DNA of 64,000 nucleotides from Straminergon stramineum. Its lineage: Eukaryota; Streptophyta; Bryopsida; Hypnales; Calliergonaceae. Below, piece by piece: positions 22,276-34,529 of this stretch (its first letter is position 1; each line of letters begins with the position of its first letter). The stretch is taken from contig OY987272.1 in assembly GCA_963920665.1 (NCBI GenBank), forward strand, positions 1,617,001 through 1,681,000, written 5' to 3'. The position numbers and the translations under genes are program-made. Below the pieces are notes generated by a model that saw only the letters and a program-made list of their open reading frames with translations, searched no databases and was not told the DNA's origin.

Positions 22276-23829
22276 CACTACTAGAAAATCAGTGTCCAAA
22301 TCAACAAATTTTCAACAAAAAAGTGTTGATTTGGATGTCTATATTGACATTTTTGGTTGATTTTCAACAAAAAAATGTTCATATTATTGTTAATGTAAAC
22401 AAAAAAGTGTTGATTTTCAACAAAAAATTGTTGATTTTTTTTTATTTGGTAAAACTAAAAACTAAAAAATTATTGTCAAAAATCACTGGCAACAGAAAAA
22501 AAATTATTTTGGGATTTGCCCGCTGCCCCAAAGTTTGGGATAGGGGATTCATTGATGAATGCCACCACTCAAATTCAAACCCTGGACCTCCTATTAACTA
22601 TATTCAAACCTCAGCCAATACACCACAAGCACAACTACATGTCTACTGGAGATATTTTAATTTTATTTATACATTTACGCCGATTCTTGTTGAACTCAGC
22701 AGACTTTGACAGTCGTTTACACATAGTAAAATAGCTTTTTGCAAAATCTTTGAACTAAGAAAAGTTGGGGAATCAAGTTATCTTTTTTCTCCAAAAATCC
22801 GTTTGACATTTGAAGATTTTAGTAAAAATTTATGGGCAAAATTCAGAGAGGGGGTCTAAAAATGTTAAAAAAATGTCCCTTCCAACCCCTTTTTGAACTT
22901 TGTCCATAACTTTTGATTAAAGACTTAAAAGTACAAATAGTTCTTTTGGGTATGAATCGTAACTTGATTTCCCAACTTTTCTTAGTTCAAAGAATTTTGA
23001 AAAAATTTATTTTTCTATGCTCAAATGGCTTCCAAAGTCTGTTGAGTTTGAGAAACAATAAATTGTGAATGATTAATCCCAAAATTCCCAAGGCTGTTTT
23101 CAAGCTTATCGGAATTTGCTCTAAATTAAACAAAAAGCCAATGTTTCATGAATTGCATTAGTTTTCTTTGAATTGTGACCATGTAAATTCAAAATAGAAA
23201 TATTAGAAATCACAACAATATATATGTAGATTGCAAGATATTTATAATATTTGATCATGAAGGTGTTGAAATTGCAAAACCAATGTAAAGTATTTCAATA
23301 CTCGTTTCAAGTTTTAAATCTAAAAATTTGGCCACTAATATATTATTAAGTTAGCCCCTAAAATCCCGAGACTATATATGCTTTCTCCAACAATGCTCCA
23401 AAATTGCCATATCTAAAAGACTAAAACAAATAACAAAAACCATTCCTAGACACATCTAATTTTAGCATCTTATAGTATTTGAATTGAGAGGATGTGGAAC
23501 AAGGCTTTTCTTTTTGCCTTTATGGTGATAGATTGCACCAGAAAAAAGTAAATTGGCTAAAAAATGGCAAGAAATTGTGAAGTTTTTTGCTATGAAAATT
23601 TGGATTAAAAAAAATTGGATGAAATTGCCAGATTGTGGATGAAAATATAATTATTAACATGTCATTTGTGCTAATGTAATATTTTCTATCCAAAAAATGG
23701 ATGAATGTTGAAATTTGGAGCACCACAAAAAACACATTCTATTGCCACTTTGGCACTTCATAAAAATGAAAAAAAACCTTGATGTGGAAAAAGTCTCAAA
23801 CATTCCACCATGAGCATTTTTTAGTAGTG
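22276..23829. mobile_element. CACTA-like non-autonomous element
   Basis: It starts CACTACTAGAAAATCAG and ends with the inverted TTTTTTAGTAGTG, the type of terminus seen in plant CACTA/En-Spm elements, over 1,554 bp. A matching 3-bp target duplication is not clear (ATT versus TTT). The interior has low-complexity CAACAAA/GTTGATTT foldback motifs (22,290-22,440) and an inverted repeat (22,733-22,780 against 22,970-23,020, core CTTTGAACTAAGAAAAGTTG). It also contains dispersed repeat copy 2 (23,525-23,780). No transposase frame was seen. Confidence 0.4.
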
Positions 23830-24410
23830 TTTAGTTTGGAGGCAATTATGGATTCTCTACTCTAAAATAAACTTTGAAGTCTTTCATTTAACTCAATTTC
23901 AATTTTTTTGAAAAAAATAAAATCATAGGATGTAGATTGTTTATTACAACATCATAACTATTGGGATTGTCATTTTTCAAATCTATAACAAAATTCTTGA
24001 CAATTTCGTATTTTGAATCATTATCTACTTCTTTCTACTTACTATTTTTTTCCTATATGTTGTAGAATTCCAAATGATTTGAATTTTTTCAAGCATGTAG
24101 CTAGACAGCCTTGAAGATTGAATTAAAAGACACACATCCATTTGGAACATTTTTTCATACAAATGTGACCTTGTGAAGACCATCTTCCCTTTTTTTCATA
24201 GGGCCAAAAAAAAGATTTTTGTCAATTCAAACACTAATATTTTGTAATGTACATGGTGGAAATTTTTGAAATTTTTTCCACATATTCTCAAACTAGCTTT
24301 ATACAAGATCCTATAGTTACATGTGTCCAAAAATGCTTTTTTTCTAAAATTTGGTTCTTGCACTAGAAATGGTAGTTTTGGAGCATTTTTGGTGAAGACA
24401 TAGTGAATTA
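23830..24410 (+). mobile_element. Family A element, truncated at both ends
   Basis: Starts abruptly at the end of the CACTA-like element and follows the family A interior (CTCTACTCTAAAATAAACTT through GGTAGTTTTGGAGC). The terminal TTTAGGGGTTAA is absent. Confidence 0.6.
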
Positions 24411-26300
24411 AGAAATGCCCTTTTGTACATACTACTCCATGCTCAGATTCTCTAGAACATCATGTTGCATAGGAGTTACCCAATAGATGCAATTACTAAG
24501 GCATTGGCCAACATCAAGTTGAACTTTGTAGTCTTTACCTTGCCCAAGTCCTCCAACCATGAGCAATCGCAAAAACATTTGTCATAGTGTTTTGAAACAA
24601 CTCTCAATTATTAGCTACTTCATTAAAACAAGTAGGAGAATACTCAACTTAGAAGTTCAATAGTTCAATCAAAAAATAAATGGAAAAAATGAACTTACCT
24701 AGTGAAACCACCTTGGCACATCTAGTATTAGCATTGAATTTGTAAACATCTTGTCCCTTTTTGTACAAAGATAAGGGTAAACTATCAAACTGTAACAAAT
24801 ATTAGAATTAATAGGGATCACAGCCTTGTGAAAAGACTTTCAAAACAACTAAAATTATCATCAAGATGGTAGACATGATAGTCTTAATAAGAGAAAGAGG
24901 ATTGTAAGTAATTTCAAACTTTGGACTATGAAGCTCGTTTCAAATACAAAGACATCTTCTGCTTCACATTCTAGATCCTCAAAATGGATCCAAATTCTTC
25001 TTGCAAAGAGTTGCAAAAAGATATTTTAGGTTTATACAAGCTAAGTCATCATTATATAGCAAAGGGTAAAGAAAATGCATGTTGAGCTACCACAAAGATC
25101 GGGGTTAGTATTATCAAGTATAAAAAACTCAAGTCAACTTCCTGTTTGCTCGATACAAGTTGTTAATCCAGAAAGCAAATACTCAAAGTTGAATTACATA
25201 GCATTGAACGAAACACTCAAGGCTTAATTAATTGACTTATACAAGATCTTAAGCAAGCCCAAGTCAATGCAACAATGGAGAAGAATTTGGTGCAAACCTT
25301 CTGTAAATTCTTTCTAGTATTCTCTTGTTCATTAGAATCTACATATTTCAAACATGAAAAAACAAATACATCAAATAGGTCAATAACAACTAAAAACATG
25401 AGACAACCAAAGCCAAAAAAAAGTCTTTGAAACTACAAGCATTCACAATGAACTTGCAACTACATAGAGATTCAAATTGAACAAAAGCAATTTACTTCGT
25501 ATGCCCCAATAATCCATTGTGTGATAAGCGTTTGCATTGTCCGTGCACTTGTAAATATCAAGGTGAAAAAATCCCATATTGCCATATAAAAACGATAACC
25601 ATAAATAATCAAATCCCTAGAGCAATGCTTTTATGCCAAATTCATCATGTATGCTTCACTAGATTGCAACCCAACAAAATGTCATTTAAGGTAGTAGGTT
25701 TGACAGGATGTCTGGACATAGTAACACATGTTTAGATGTTTAGTCTCCACGTTTGTACCCCCTAGGATGTCCTTTGACAATTCATTTTTTGTATTTCCCA
25801 TAGGGTAAATTTTTTTACCCGCTTAAAAGGCCGTCTACCACCATCCATCTGTGCCAATTGCCCCTATCCTATAGCTCGTCCACTCATCTACTAGCGTGTC
25901 CATTTTCCATCCATGTGGTCAACTTTTTTTTCCATTTACACCTTTAATTTTTAGAATAGACCTTTTCCATGGTATATTACATGCCCCAAAATTCTAAAAA
26001 TTGAAGTTGGAAATGACAAAGTGGCCGTCTGCCTATCTACATGTCCACCCCATCCATTTTACCTAGGATAACTTCTTTTGATAGAAATTTTATCCATGCA
26101 TATCCGCTATGTCCATTGCGTCCGAATATACCAAAATTGGACATGGTTTTGCCCAAGTTGTTCGATTTTGTCAACCCTACAAAGTAGGGGCACTCAAAAT
26201 TTCAAATCCTTGACAATTTGCGAAATTCATAATTATATTATTTCAACCCCAATAGATCAAAGACCATGCCATGTGAAATGTGCTAAAAAAAACAAACGCC
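24411..26300. other. AT-rich DNA without recognised genes
   Basis: Only short shadow frames. Nothing assignable was found. Confidence 0.45.
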
Positions 26301-26309
26301 ATCCAATTA

Positions 26310-26510
26310 GTTGCTAAGTGTAATATGCTACAATATAGCTAAGAAGTACAATATATATGCTACATGATACAATACTATACACATTTAATCATGTTTAATA
26401 GGAGGTTTTATAATGACACCATTCCCAAAGATAACATAGTAGTTTTCCCACCACTCCAAATAATCCATGATATTGTCTCATGACATATAGTGGTGGTGGT
26501 GGTGCTTAAC
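26310..26510 (-). repeat. Copy of a repeat-encoded C-terminal peptide
   Basis: Homologous to 41,080-41,290. On the minus strand both translate to a His run, then a segment matching YMEWW...YVV.GNGVI.KPP (here YLEWW, YVIFGNGVI, KPP) with one in-frame stop. Protein-level similarity exceeds that expected for random repeat DNA. The product is unknown. Confidence 0.5.
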
Positions 26511-26519
26511 TTCCGTTCT

Positions 26520-29210
26520 TAAATTGATTTGATTCTGTTTGTGAGTTGACGGAATTGATCAATTTTTTGTCAAATTTGTAGTTGATGTTTGGTTCTCTTT
26601 TCTCTATTTGCCCCAAACCCAAAGATTCCATTAGATTCTTTTATATATTTACCTTTTCATCAATTGCCATAGATATCTTAGCTTGAATTATGTTCAAAAG
26701 TCAAGCTCTCTATATCTAGATGGAGTGGTAGAAGGTAGAACAACCCATGTGGGATTTGTCATTTAGAAGTTGCAAGAGCTCAACCGCTCATATTTAAGTT
26801 TGAAATAAGATTTTTATGAAAACTAGAATTTCAAACCTCATTCAGGCATAGCAAAATAACTTTTTAAAAAACAATTTGAACTAAAAACAATTGGGAAATC
26901 AATTCAAGATTCATGTCCAAAAATCCGTTTGATATTTTGATCCTCTAATCAAAAGTTATGGACAAAGTTATGGAAGAATTTTACTGATAGGTTCAAAATA
27001 AAGGTTTAGTTATCTTCAACAAAGTCATGGCAACTCCCTAAAACCTAATTCAAAATTCACCAAACTTTGATATTTCCAAGTAATTTCTAATGGACAGATG
27101 TTCATTGATTAAAGTTTTTGGTTCTAACTTATGGAGGTACTCTCTAAAAATGTCCTATATTTACCTAAGAATTTGTAATAATTTTAATTAAGCAACTATA
27201 GAATTTAGTAATTATTCCATTTCAAATAATATTTTAAAGTATCACACGAATAGAATTGATAAATCAAAATGTTCAAAGTAATAAAATTTATTGGTACAAT
27301 CAACTTTTGTGAGGGCAAGTTTTGCCTACATACTTGTAGATCTAAAATATTATACCAATAAACATTATATTAAATAGTTTTCTACTTAGCCAAGTTACTT
27401 AGTTGTACACAAAAGGGTTTGCTAAATAACCAATTATCTTGGAAAATAATGTCTTCAAAGTGTTGAACTTTTGTTTATTATAATTTTGTTGTTGTAGCAT
27501 GGGCAAGAAGAAGAAAACTTATAGAGTAGGAGTTCACTAATGGTATTTGTTTTAAGTTTTCAAAAGACTACATAAATTAATTCAATTACTACATTCCACT
27601 CATATAATGTCCATTCCTCCTATTATAGATCCAAAAACTTATAGGATGGAAGAGAATAGGAGTAAAATTAAATTATTTATAGCTATTTGAATTTTAGTCA
27701 TGTAACCATGGTATACTAATTTTTTCATTACAAAAATTTTGATTACACCATGATGTTCTACATCATAATTTACACCTATGATGTAATTTTCAAAATTTAG
27801 GTAATATCAAGAGCAAGAACTTTACCAAAGGGGACCAATGCTTATACTATACTAAAGTCTCGGCCACTTGCAAGGGATGTTGGACAATTTCAAAGAAAAC
27901 TCTTGAAAGGGTCACACAAGATTTACTTATGATAGAAATGTTATGATCTTAGTCTATTCAATTTGATAAAGGATTGCAAAACTATATGGGGGTATTCTTG
28001 CATAAGAAAACATGGTAATGGACAAAGTAATAGCTAAAATAGGACTAGATTTGGCTAAAGCACCTAAATCTATTGTATAAGCAAAACAATTTTGACAAAA
28101 TGCTAAATTTATGGCGAATACATTGATGGCAGATATAGATTAAAGGTAGATTATTTGCCTTCCAAGCAAGAGATATGAATTTGATTCCCATTATCCACAA
28201 TGGCTAAAAAAACACAATTAACATAACTAAGTTAGACTTTCAAACATAGATTCAAAAGTTTTATTTTACTAGGGCCTTTAATTGCACATTAAAGTAGGAT
28301 TTTTTTGGCGTACCACAATGCAATGGCTGTTCACTCGCATAAAATAATAATAAAGTGTTCCTAAAACCATGCAAGATAGTTACCTATCACACGGCTCACC
28401 AACTTGAGATTTCTAGTAAGGCTTGGAGTAACCATTGTATGTTTAAGTGTTACAAATACCTATAGTAGCTTTCATGGATTCTAGTATTTCAAACAAATTA
28501 CAAAAATTAATAACTTATCCCATTCTAGTAAATAATGATTCTATATAGTTTGTATATCTATTTTGTATTTTGATTATGAAAACTATTGTTTTCAAAATGA
28601 ATAAATAGAAAACTCACTATGTAAATAAAACACAATCAATTATCTACCTTGAAAGAACTAAAATCCTGTGGACCTATTATGGTAATAAATATGGTTAAGC
28701 TAATCAACATTATAAAAGCATAATGATAAACAAAACCACTTTGAATTTTACTTATTTGCTTGGCTAATTTTTGAAATGTGTTCAAGCCTATATTATACTT
28801 TCTTTGTCACATAATACTAGTCCATTTTTTTTGTAGTCATGAAAGTATAAAGGATTTGGCAATGATTTTTTAATGCATGTCACAATCAAATGATTCTACA
28901 GTGAATAAACAATGTCTCTCTCAACTACTAAGCAAGTTGACAAGGCTAGTAATTATGGAAAAAAAAGATTAGAAAGTAAAAAGTTGCAATAGATATGAGG
29001 AAGACTTCCTAAACAACTACCTTGCTTTCTTTGAGTGTTTAGACCTATACAAGAATGACTTGAATCCAATAGATTTAGTGACTGAAAGTTCAATGTCTTT
29101 TGATCTTTGACCTAGCCAACTTCAAAATGCTATAAAAAAAAATTCAATTTTCAGAATTTTTTTAATTTGAAAAGTGAATAAAAGAAATTATACTTCTTGT
29201 GTTTCATTTC
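26520..29210. other. AT-rich repeat DNA, nothing recognised
   Basis: A block at about 26,870-26,970 resembles part of the CACTA-like interior (AATCCGTTTGA and nearby words). No genes were found. Confidence 0.45.
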
Positions 29211-29215
29211 ATTAG

Positions 29216-31246
29216 TTAACCCCTATAAGTTTTTGACTATTTTTTCACCAAAATTGCTCCAAAATTGCTATTTCTAGTACAAGTACCAAATTTTGGAAAA
29301 AAATATTTTTAGATCCTTGTAACTTTAGGATCTTGAAGTACACAAGTTTGAGAAGATGTCATAAAAGTTTCAGAAATTTTCACCTTGTAGATTGCAAGAT
29401 ATTAGCTTATGAAGTGACAAACATCCCTTTTATTTCCTATGAAAATCTAGGCTGCTCCAGTTCACAAGGTCAAATCATTATGAAAAAATGTTCAAGATGG
29501 TTGTAATTCTTTGGATTCATTCTTTAGGGGAATTTGTTTGCATGCTTGAAAAAGTTAAGATCATTTGGAATTGTACAAGGGTGATTGCAAGAAACACTTG
29601 CCAATTTCGTTGTATTTTGATTTTGGAACGCTATAACTTTTGAATGATGAATCCAATTCCAAAACCAAAAAATATATTTTTAGATATATATTTTTTTATT
29701 GAATCCCTTAATTTTCAATTTTTTTAAAGATCATTTTAAATTTAAAAGTCAATTTTGTTAATTTGTCGCACTTTGACATTTAGGGATTTTTTATACTAAA
29801 TTGAGTGGTTTAAATTAGTGATTTTCAGCTGAAATTTCTATGGTATATTTGTTTAGTAGGCATACGTGTGTCTACCAAAGGGAATCTAAAAATTCATTAT
29901 TTTATATCCTCCATATTCATACAAAGAGGCCTCTCCTTACGAGTGCAATTCTAAACAATAGAGATAGTTTTGAACTCATTTTTTTGCTCAAATCTCATCA
30001 TCAAGAAGTCCTTTCAAATGGCCAATTTTTAGTTTTGTTGAAAATTGTTTTTCCTATTTTCTACAAATTCAAACTTCAAAGTATGTATTTTCTAGGACAT
30101 ATTTTGGGACATAGAATTCTAGCAAAGAAAATACATACTTTGAAGTTTGAATTTGTAGAAAATAGGAAAAACAATTTTCAACAAAACTAAAAATTGGCCA
30201 TTTGAAAGGACTTCTTGATGATGAGATTTGAGCAAAAAAATGAGTTCAAAACTATCTCTATTGTTTAGAATTGCACTCGTAAGGAGAGGCCTCTTTGTAT
30301 GAATATGGAGGATATAAAATAATGAATTTTTAGATTCCCTTTGGTAGACACACGTATGCCTACTAAACAAATATACCATAGAAATTTCAGCTGAAAATCA
30401 CTAATTTAAACCACTCAATTTAGTATAAAAAATCCCCAAATGTCAAAGTGCGACAAATTAACAAAATTGACTTTTAAATATAAAATGATCTTTAAAAAAA
30501 TTGAAAATTAAGGGATTCAATAAAAAAATATAGCTAAAAATATATTTTTTGGTTTTGGAATTGGATCCATCATTCAAAAGTTATAGCATTCCAAAATCAA
30601 AACGCAACGAAATTGGCAAGTGTTTCTTGCAATCACCTACAACATATAAAAAAAATGAGTAAGTAGAAAGAAGTAGAGAATGATTCAAAGTACTAAATTG
30701 TTAACAATTTCTTTATAGAATTGAAAAATGTCAATTTTAATGGTTTTAATGTTTTAATAAACAATATACACCTAACATTTCTATTTTTTTTCAAAAATAG
30801 TGAAAATTGAGTTAAATAAAGGTCTTCAAAGTTTATTTTAGAGTTGAGATTCTATAACTACATACAAACTCCTCACAACTAAAACTCCTCACAACTAAAA
30901 CTCCTCACAACTTTCATTTCATAAATCAAAATGGAATGATTAAAAGCTTTCCATGTATATATAAATCTAGAAAAAAATAATTTCAAATTTTCATTTTAAA
31001 AAAAATGATTTTCAAAGAAGTTTTTTTTGTTGCCCGGGCTACTTGCCGAGCAATGGAAACTACATATTAAACAATAACTTTTTAACCATGTATTCAAAAG
31101 TTATGAAAATTGTCGGGCCTTAAAGCTACTCCTTGGGCACATGTTGTGTGAAAATTTGAAAGAAAGAAAGTTAAAATTTCATTTGTAGTGAGTTGCCCCA
31201 AATCACTATGTTGCCAAAAAATGTTGTTTGGTCCTTATAGAGTTAA
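29216..31246 (-). mobile_element. Family A element, inverted, split by a palindromic insertion
   Basis: Bounded by TTAACCCC (29,216) and TTAA (31,243-31,246). Left part 29,216-29,578 and right part 30,638-31,246 align, inverted, with the two halves of the intact copies at 19.6 and 61.9 kb. Without the insert the element is about 970 bp. A short triplicated CTCCTCACAACTAAAA is visible at about 30,868-30,912. Confidence 0.7.
29579..30637. mobile_element. Near-perfect 1.06-kb palindromic (foldback) element
   Basis: Left arm about 29,580-30,093 and right arm about 30,126-30,637 are inverted copies, nearly identical apart from a few substitutions and small indels, with a 32-bp spacer. The termini are GGGTGATTGCAAG and CTTGCAATCACC. 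The pentamer TACAA occurs on both sides (29,574-29,578 and 30,638-30,642), while the uninterrupted family A sequence has it once, so it is a 5-bp target duplication. Each arm carries the same frame (116 and 86 codons, starting Met-Val-Tyr-Leu-Phe) of no known function. RNA across it would form a very long hairpin. Confidence 0.8.
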
Positions 31247-32370
31247 CCCCTAAAGGACTGGGGGTGTTTGAGCAAAGCTCTTGTTTTCTTGACTAGCTCT
31301 TGTAACAAGCATATTTTTTTCAAATGTGTGATATGATTTTGATGATCACCACTATTAAAATGAAAGAAGACTTATGTAGCTTTCCTATGAAAAAAAGATC
31401 AACAAAATCATACAATTTTTGAGAAAATGCCACCATTGACAAAATTGATGAAAGATATCCAATTTGGCAAAACTTTGTACATGCTCTGAAATTGGAATCT
31501 TGAAATCAGAATGCTCAAAAGTGATCCAAAAGCTTTGATTTTTTTTCCACAAGTACATATCATCATGATTTAGATGTGTAATTTTTTTTCAAATCATTTT
31601 GAGGTGTGGAAAAAAAGATATGAGCACGTGAAGTGATAGCCCAGAGTACTTTTTCTACTCTAAAAAAATTCACCAAAATTAGCTCACTCAATCATTTCTC
31701 CATCAGATTGTATTGATGGATTCAACAAAAAAAATCATCTAGGGTCTCTTTGTTAGTCATGGGCTAAGGTAAATCAACCCATAACATGCCAACTCTCTAA
31801 TGCAGACTCCTACAAAACCACCCATTATAGTCTTCCATCAATTCATGGTAGACTTTATCTAGAAAATGAAATTTGGACTTCATTAGGTAGGGGAATAATT
31901 GAAATTAGTGCTTAGGGTGATGGTAATGGAGTTATTAGTGACTACTTTAGGAACTTCCACCTTTCTAGTGTATATTCATTACAAGAACTAAATTTTTTAT
32001 TCCTTTATGTCATGTCCATATTGGAAAATATTGTTACTACTTTAGGTGGTCTGATGACCATGATGGGTACACTTTTTGATGGTTTTGGAATAATCTATAG
32101 ACCGTTTTGGGCTAATTGGGTAGCACACTTCAAAAATTCAGAAAAATTCATACTTTGTCAAAAAAATGAAATTAGAGTTGCTCTCTCCATTTCTTATGTT
32201 TGTCTTTATATGGTAAAAAAATTCAAAATTTTCAAAAATGTGAACAATGCAAACCAATCATTTTGCCTGTCATAGGTAGGTTTTTGTTATTAGTAAGGTT
32301 CACATTCCAAATTTTCTACAAATGTAGTTGCAGAAGCCATTTGGTGGCCTCATGGTCCTTTAGCGGTTAA
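31243..32370. mobile_element. TTAA-flanked element adjoining the family A copy
   Basis: Starts TTAACCCCTAAAGGAC and ends GTCCTTTAGCGGTTAA, 16-bp inverted termini with one mismatch, 1,128 bp. It shares its left TTAA with the neighbouring element, so two insertions abut head to tail at one site. The interior differs from family A. No transposase was seen. Confidence 0.55.
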
Positions 32371-33826
32371 CATTAAGAACTAAAGAAATCATCTTCAAGC
32401 ATAAAATAAGATCCAAAGGAAAAGAGACAAGTAATTTGGATAAAAAAGAAAGAAAAGGTATTGATATTGTGGGACAAAGGGAGTATTTCATATGAATTTT
32501 CTTCCTTCATACTTGAAAAAATCACATTATTTTCAATTTTTCACAAAAAAACTCAAAATTTTTATGACTTGTACAAAATATGTGATTTTTGATCTCTTAC
32601 AAATAAAATAAAGTAATTTCCACTTACACTCAATGGCAAAATAGAACATAGAAAGTAAGGGATATTAAAGTTGAACACACGAGCATAGGCTCCATCTTTT
32701 GAAATTGTGGAATAGCCATGCATAGAAACCACATAGTGCTAGTCCTCATTGAAGTTATAAAATTTTGTCATAATGGCAACCCTTTACAATCTGCCCTACA
32801 TAAAGATGTAACAAGGCTTAGGGCAATTTGGGATATGTATATCTTACATTGTCATTGCCCCATTGTAACATGGATTGAGTGAAGTCTAAGATTAGGTCAA
32901 ATCTATAACCAAAGTAAACATGTCCATTTCAAAGCAAATTTGCTATCTAGGTACCATGGAGAAGCTATTTGTCAACTCACATAATTTTTAAGAAATTGAG
33001 AAGTTGGAGAGAAGCCATTTGCAAGTAGAATCAAGACATTCCAACAGAAAATGTGAATTTTCTATGATTTCTCAAAATTTGCTGGGACTAAATTGGTAAA
33101 GTGTGGGAAGACCTATGCTAAACCATGTTTACCCTCCCCAAATGCATTGTCATGATGCTAAAGAGTTGCTAAGATTGTGGTAATGGTCAAGTGAGTGATG
33201 CAAATGGGAGGGTCAAATAAATGTTTGAATTAGGTGACTAATGGAATTGGGTTGTTCAACCTTAATAGACATTGGTGACTGCAGACATAGAACTTTACAA
33301 TTTGTTGATCACAAACTAGGCCAAGACAAAGTGCTTGTTCCCAAGCTCAATGGATTTAGTAGCACAATGCATTACCATAAACTTCATGGTACAAAGACAT
33401 TGGTAGAGAAATCTATGGTCATTACAACAATAACCTTCATTATAACCTCTTAGCCCCGAAATCAGCTATTCACTAGTTAGTATGAGCTAACAACTTCGTC
33501 TTGAAGGATAGTGCCTTCTACAATGATGCTCCGATCTATCCTCTCTCTAGCAATCATGGCTCGATCTAGAGCTCTTTGTAAGCAACTCTGTCAATCCACA
33601 ACCCAAATCAATGTTAAGATCACCATCCTTCCCGACTTTTGTAGCATTTCCTACAATAATCATATATAGATCAAGATTTCAAACAAACATCAAGAGCATC
33701 AATATACAATCGAGTAAGTATAGGTCCTCAAAAGGCAAACACATCATCAAAACATTTCACTATGGACCTCACATTTGTCAACAAAATTGCTGGCTAGTCC
33801 AAAGAAGGAGTTGGAACAAATAATAC
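32371..33826. other. AT-rich DNA without recognised genes
   Basis: The right part (33,450-33,620) is less AT-rich and may belong to the gene fragment that follows, but I could not identify it. Confidence 0.4.
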
Positions 33827-34523
33827 CTGGGTGCAAGAGTTAACAACTAATGTTGACTAGTCCCAGTCATTCGGTCCATATTTAGACGGAAGGTCTTTGT
33901 ATGCATGTTGCAAAAAGTATAAGACAAGAGGCATTAACTACATCTCATACACCTGAGGTCCTCTACATACACCACATGTTCCAGGCTCATCATGAGCATT
34001 TGTAGCCCACAATGGTTGATCACCAAAGTAGTATCTACAACATCAACCAGTTGATAATCGAGATATCCCGTTGTACTACATGAGGTTCATGATTCAAAGC
34101 TTTGAGGGTGTAAATGGACCTAGTTTTAACACAAGTACATTGACAAGTAACTAGTCCTAAGTTATCCAACAATGAAAATATAAATCATGATCATGATAAG
34201 AAAAGTACTAAGAAACTACAACGAAGTCCACAAGAAAACAAATCATTACACTAGGTCTTGAAAACGCAATTGAAACATCGGTTTGATGAAGAGCATCAAA
34301 CCTGAAATACGGCTCCGGGCTTATATCCAATTTTTTCTTAAACTAATGTTTGATTAGCAAAGATTGCCTGCTCAAGCTCATATTCCTCACCTTCCCAAAG
34401 CTCCCCAACGCCTTCAACGATCCCACAAGGATCCTCTATATCATTCAAAGGATTGTTAACCTCCCCATCTACAGAGTTTTCACTCGGTGAGGTAGCACTC
34501 TCGTAAGGAGTAGATTCCTCACT
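33827..34523 (-). pseudogene. PDCD2-like gene fragment, two exons with stops
   Basis: Exon A (34,523-34,302) reads an acidic region, then GELWEGEEYELEQAIFANQ and YKPGAVFQ before a CAG|GTTTGA donor. This corresponds to the GEEYEYD...RTYLKFKKR...YPEQ stretch of PDCD2 family proteins. Exon B (about 34,039-33,827) reads YYFGDQPLWA, a Cys pair (CGVCRGPQVYEM), LMP and LYFLQ, then DWD and TLVVNSC before a CAG|GTATTA donor. This is the Cys-rich C-terminal PDCD2 domain. In-frame TAG codons interrupt it at 33,938-33,940 (after YEM, where family members have Gln), at 33,857-33,859 (where Trp is usual), and in exon A after NQTLV. Retained introns mean a DNA-level copy, not a retrocopy. PDCD2 proteins act in ribosome biogenesis; this copy cannot encode one. 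Confidence 0.7.
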
Positions 34524-34529
34524 CTAGGT

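Noticed and set aside
22245..22709. 154-codon plus-strand frame
   Set aside because: Low-complexity Lys/Asn/Ile translation inside the CACTA-like element; no domain.
29840..30379. Two identical proteins on opposite strands (116 and 86 codons)
   Set aside because: They are the same sequence in the two arms of the palindrome, with no known domain or codon bias; treated as incidental frames in an element.
33241..33453. 70-codon plus-strand frame
   Set aside because: No recognisable domain, surrounded by repeat DNA, and shorter than chance would require for confidence.
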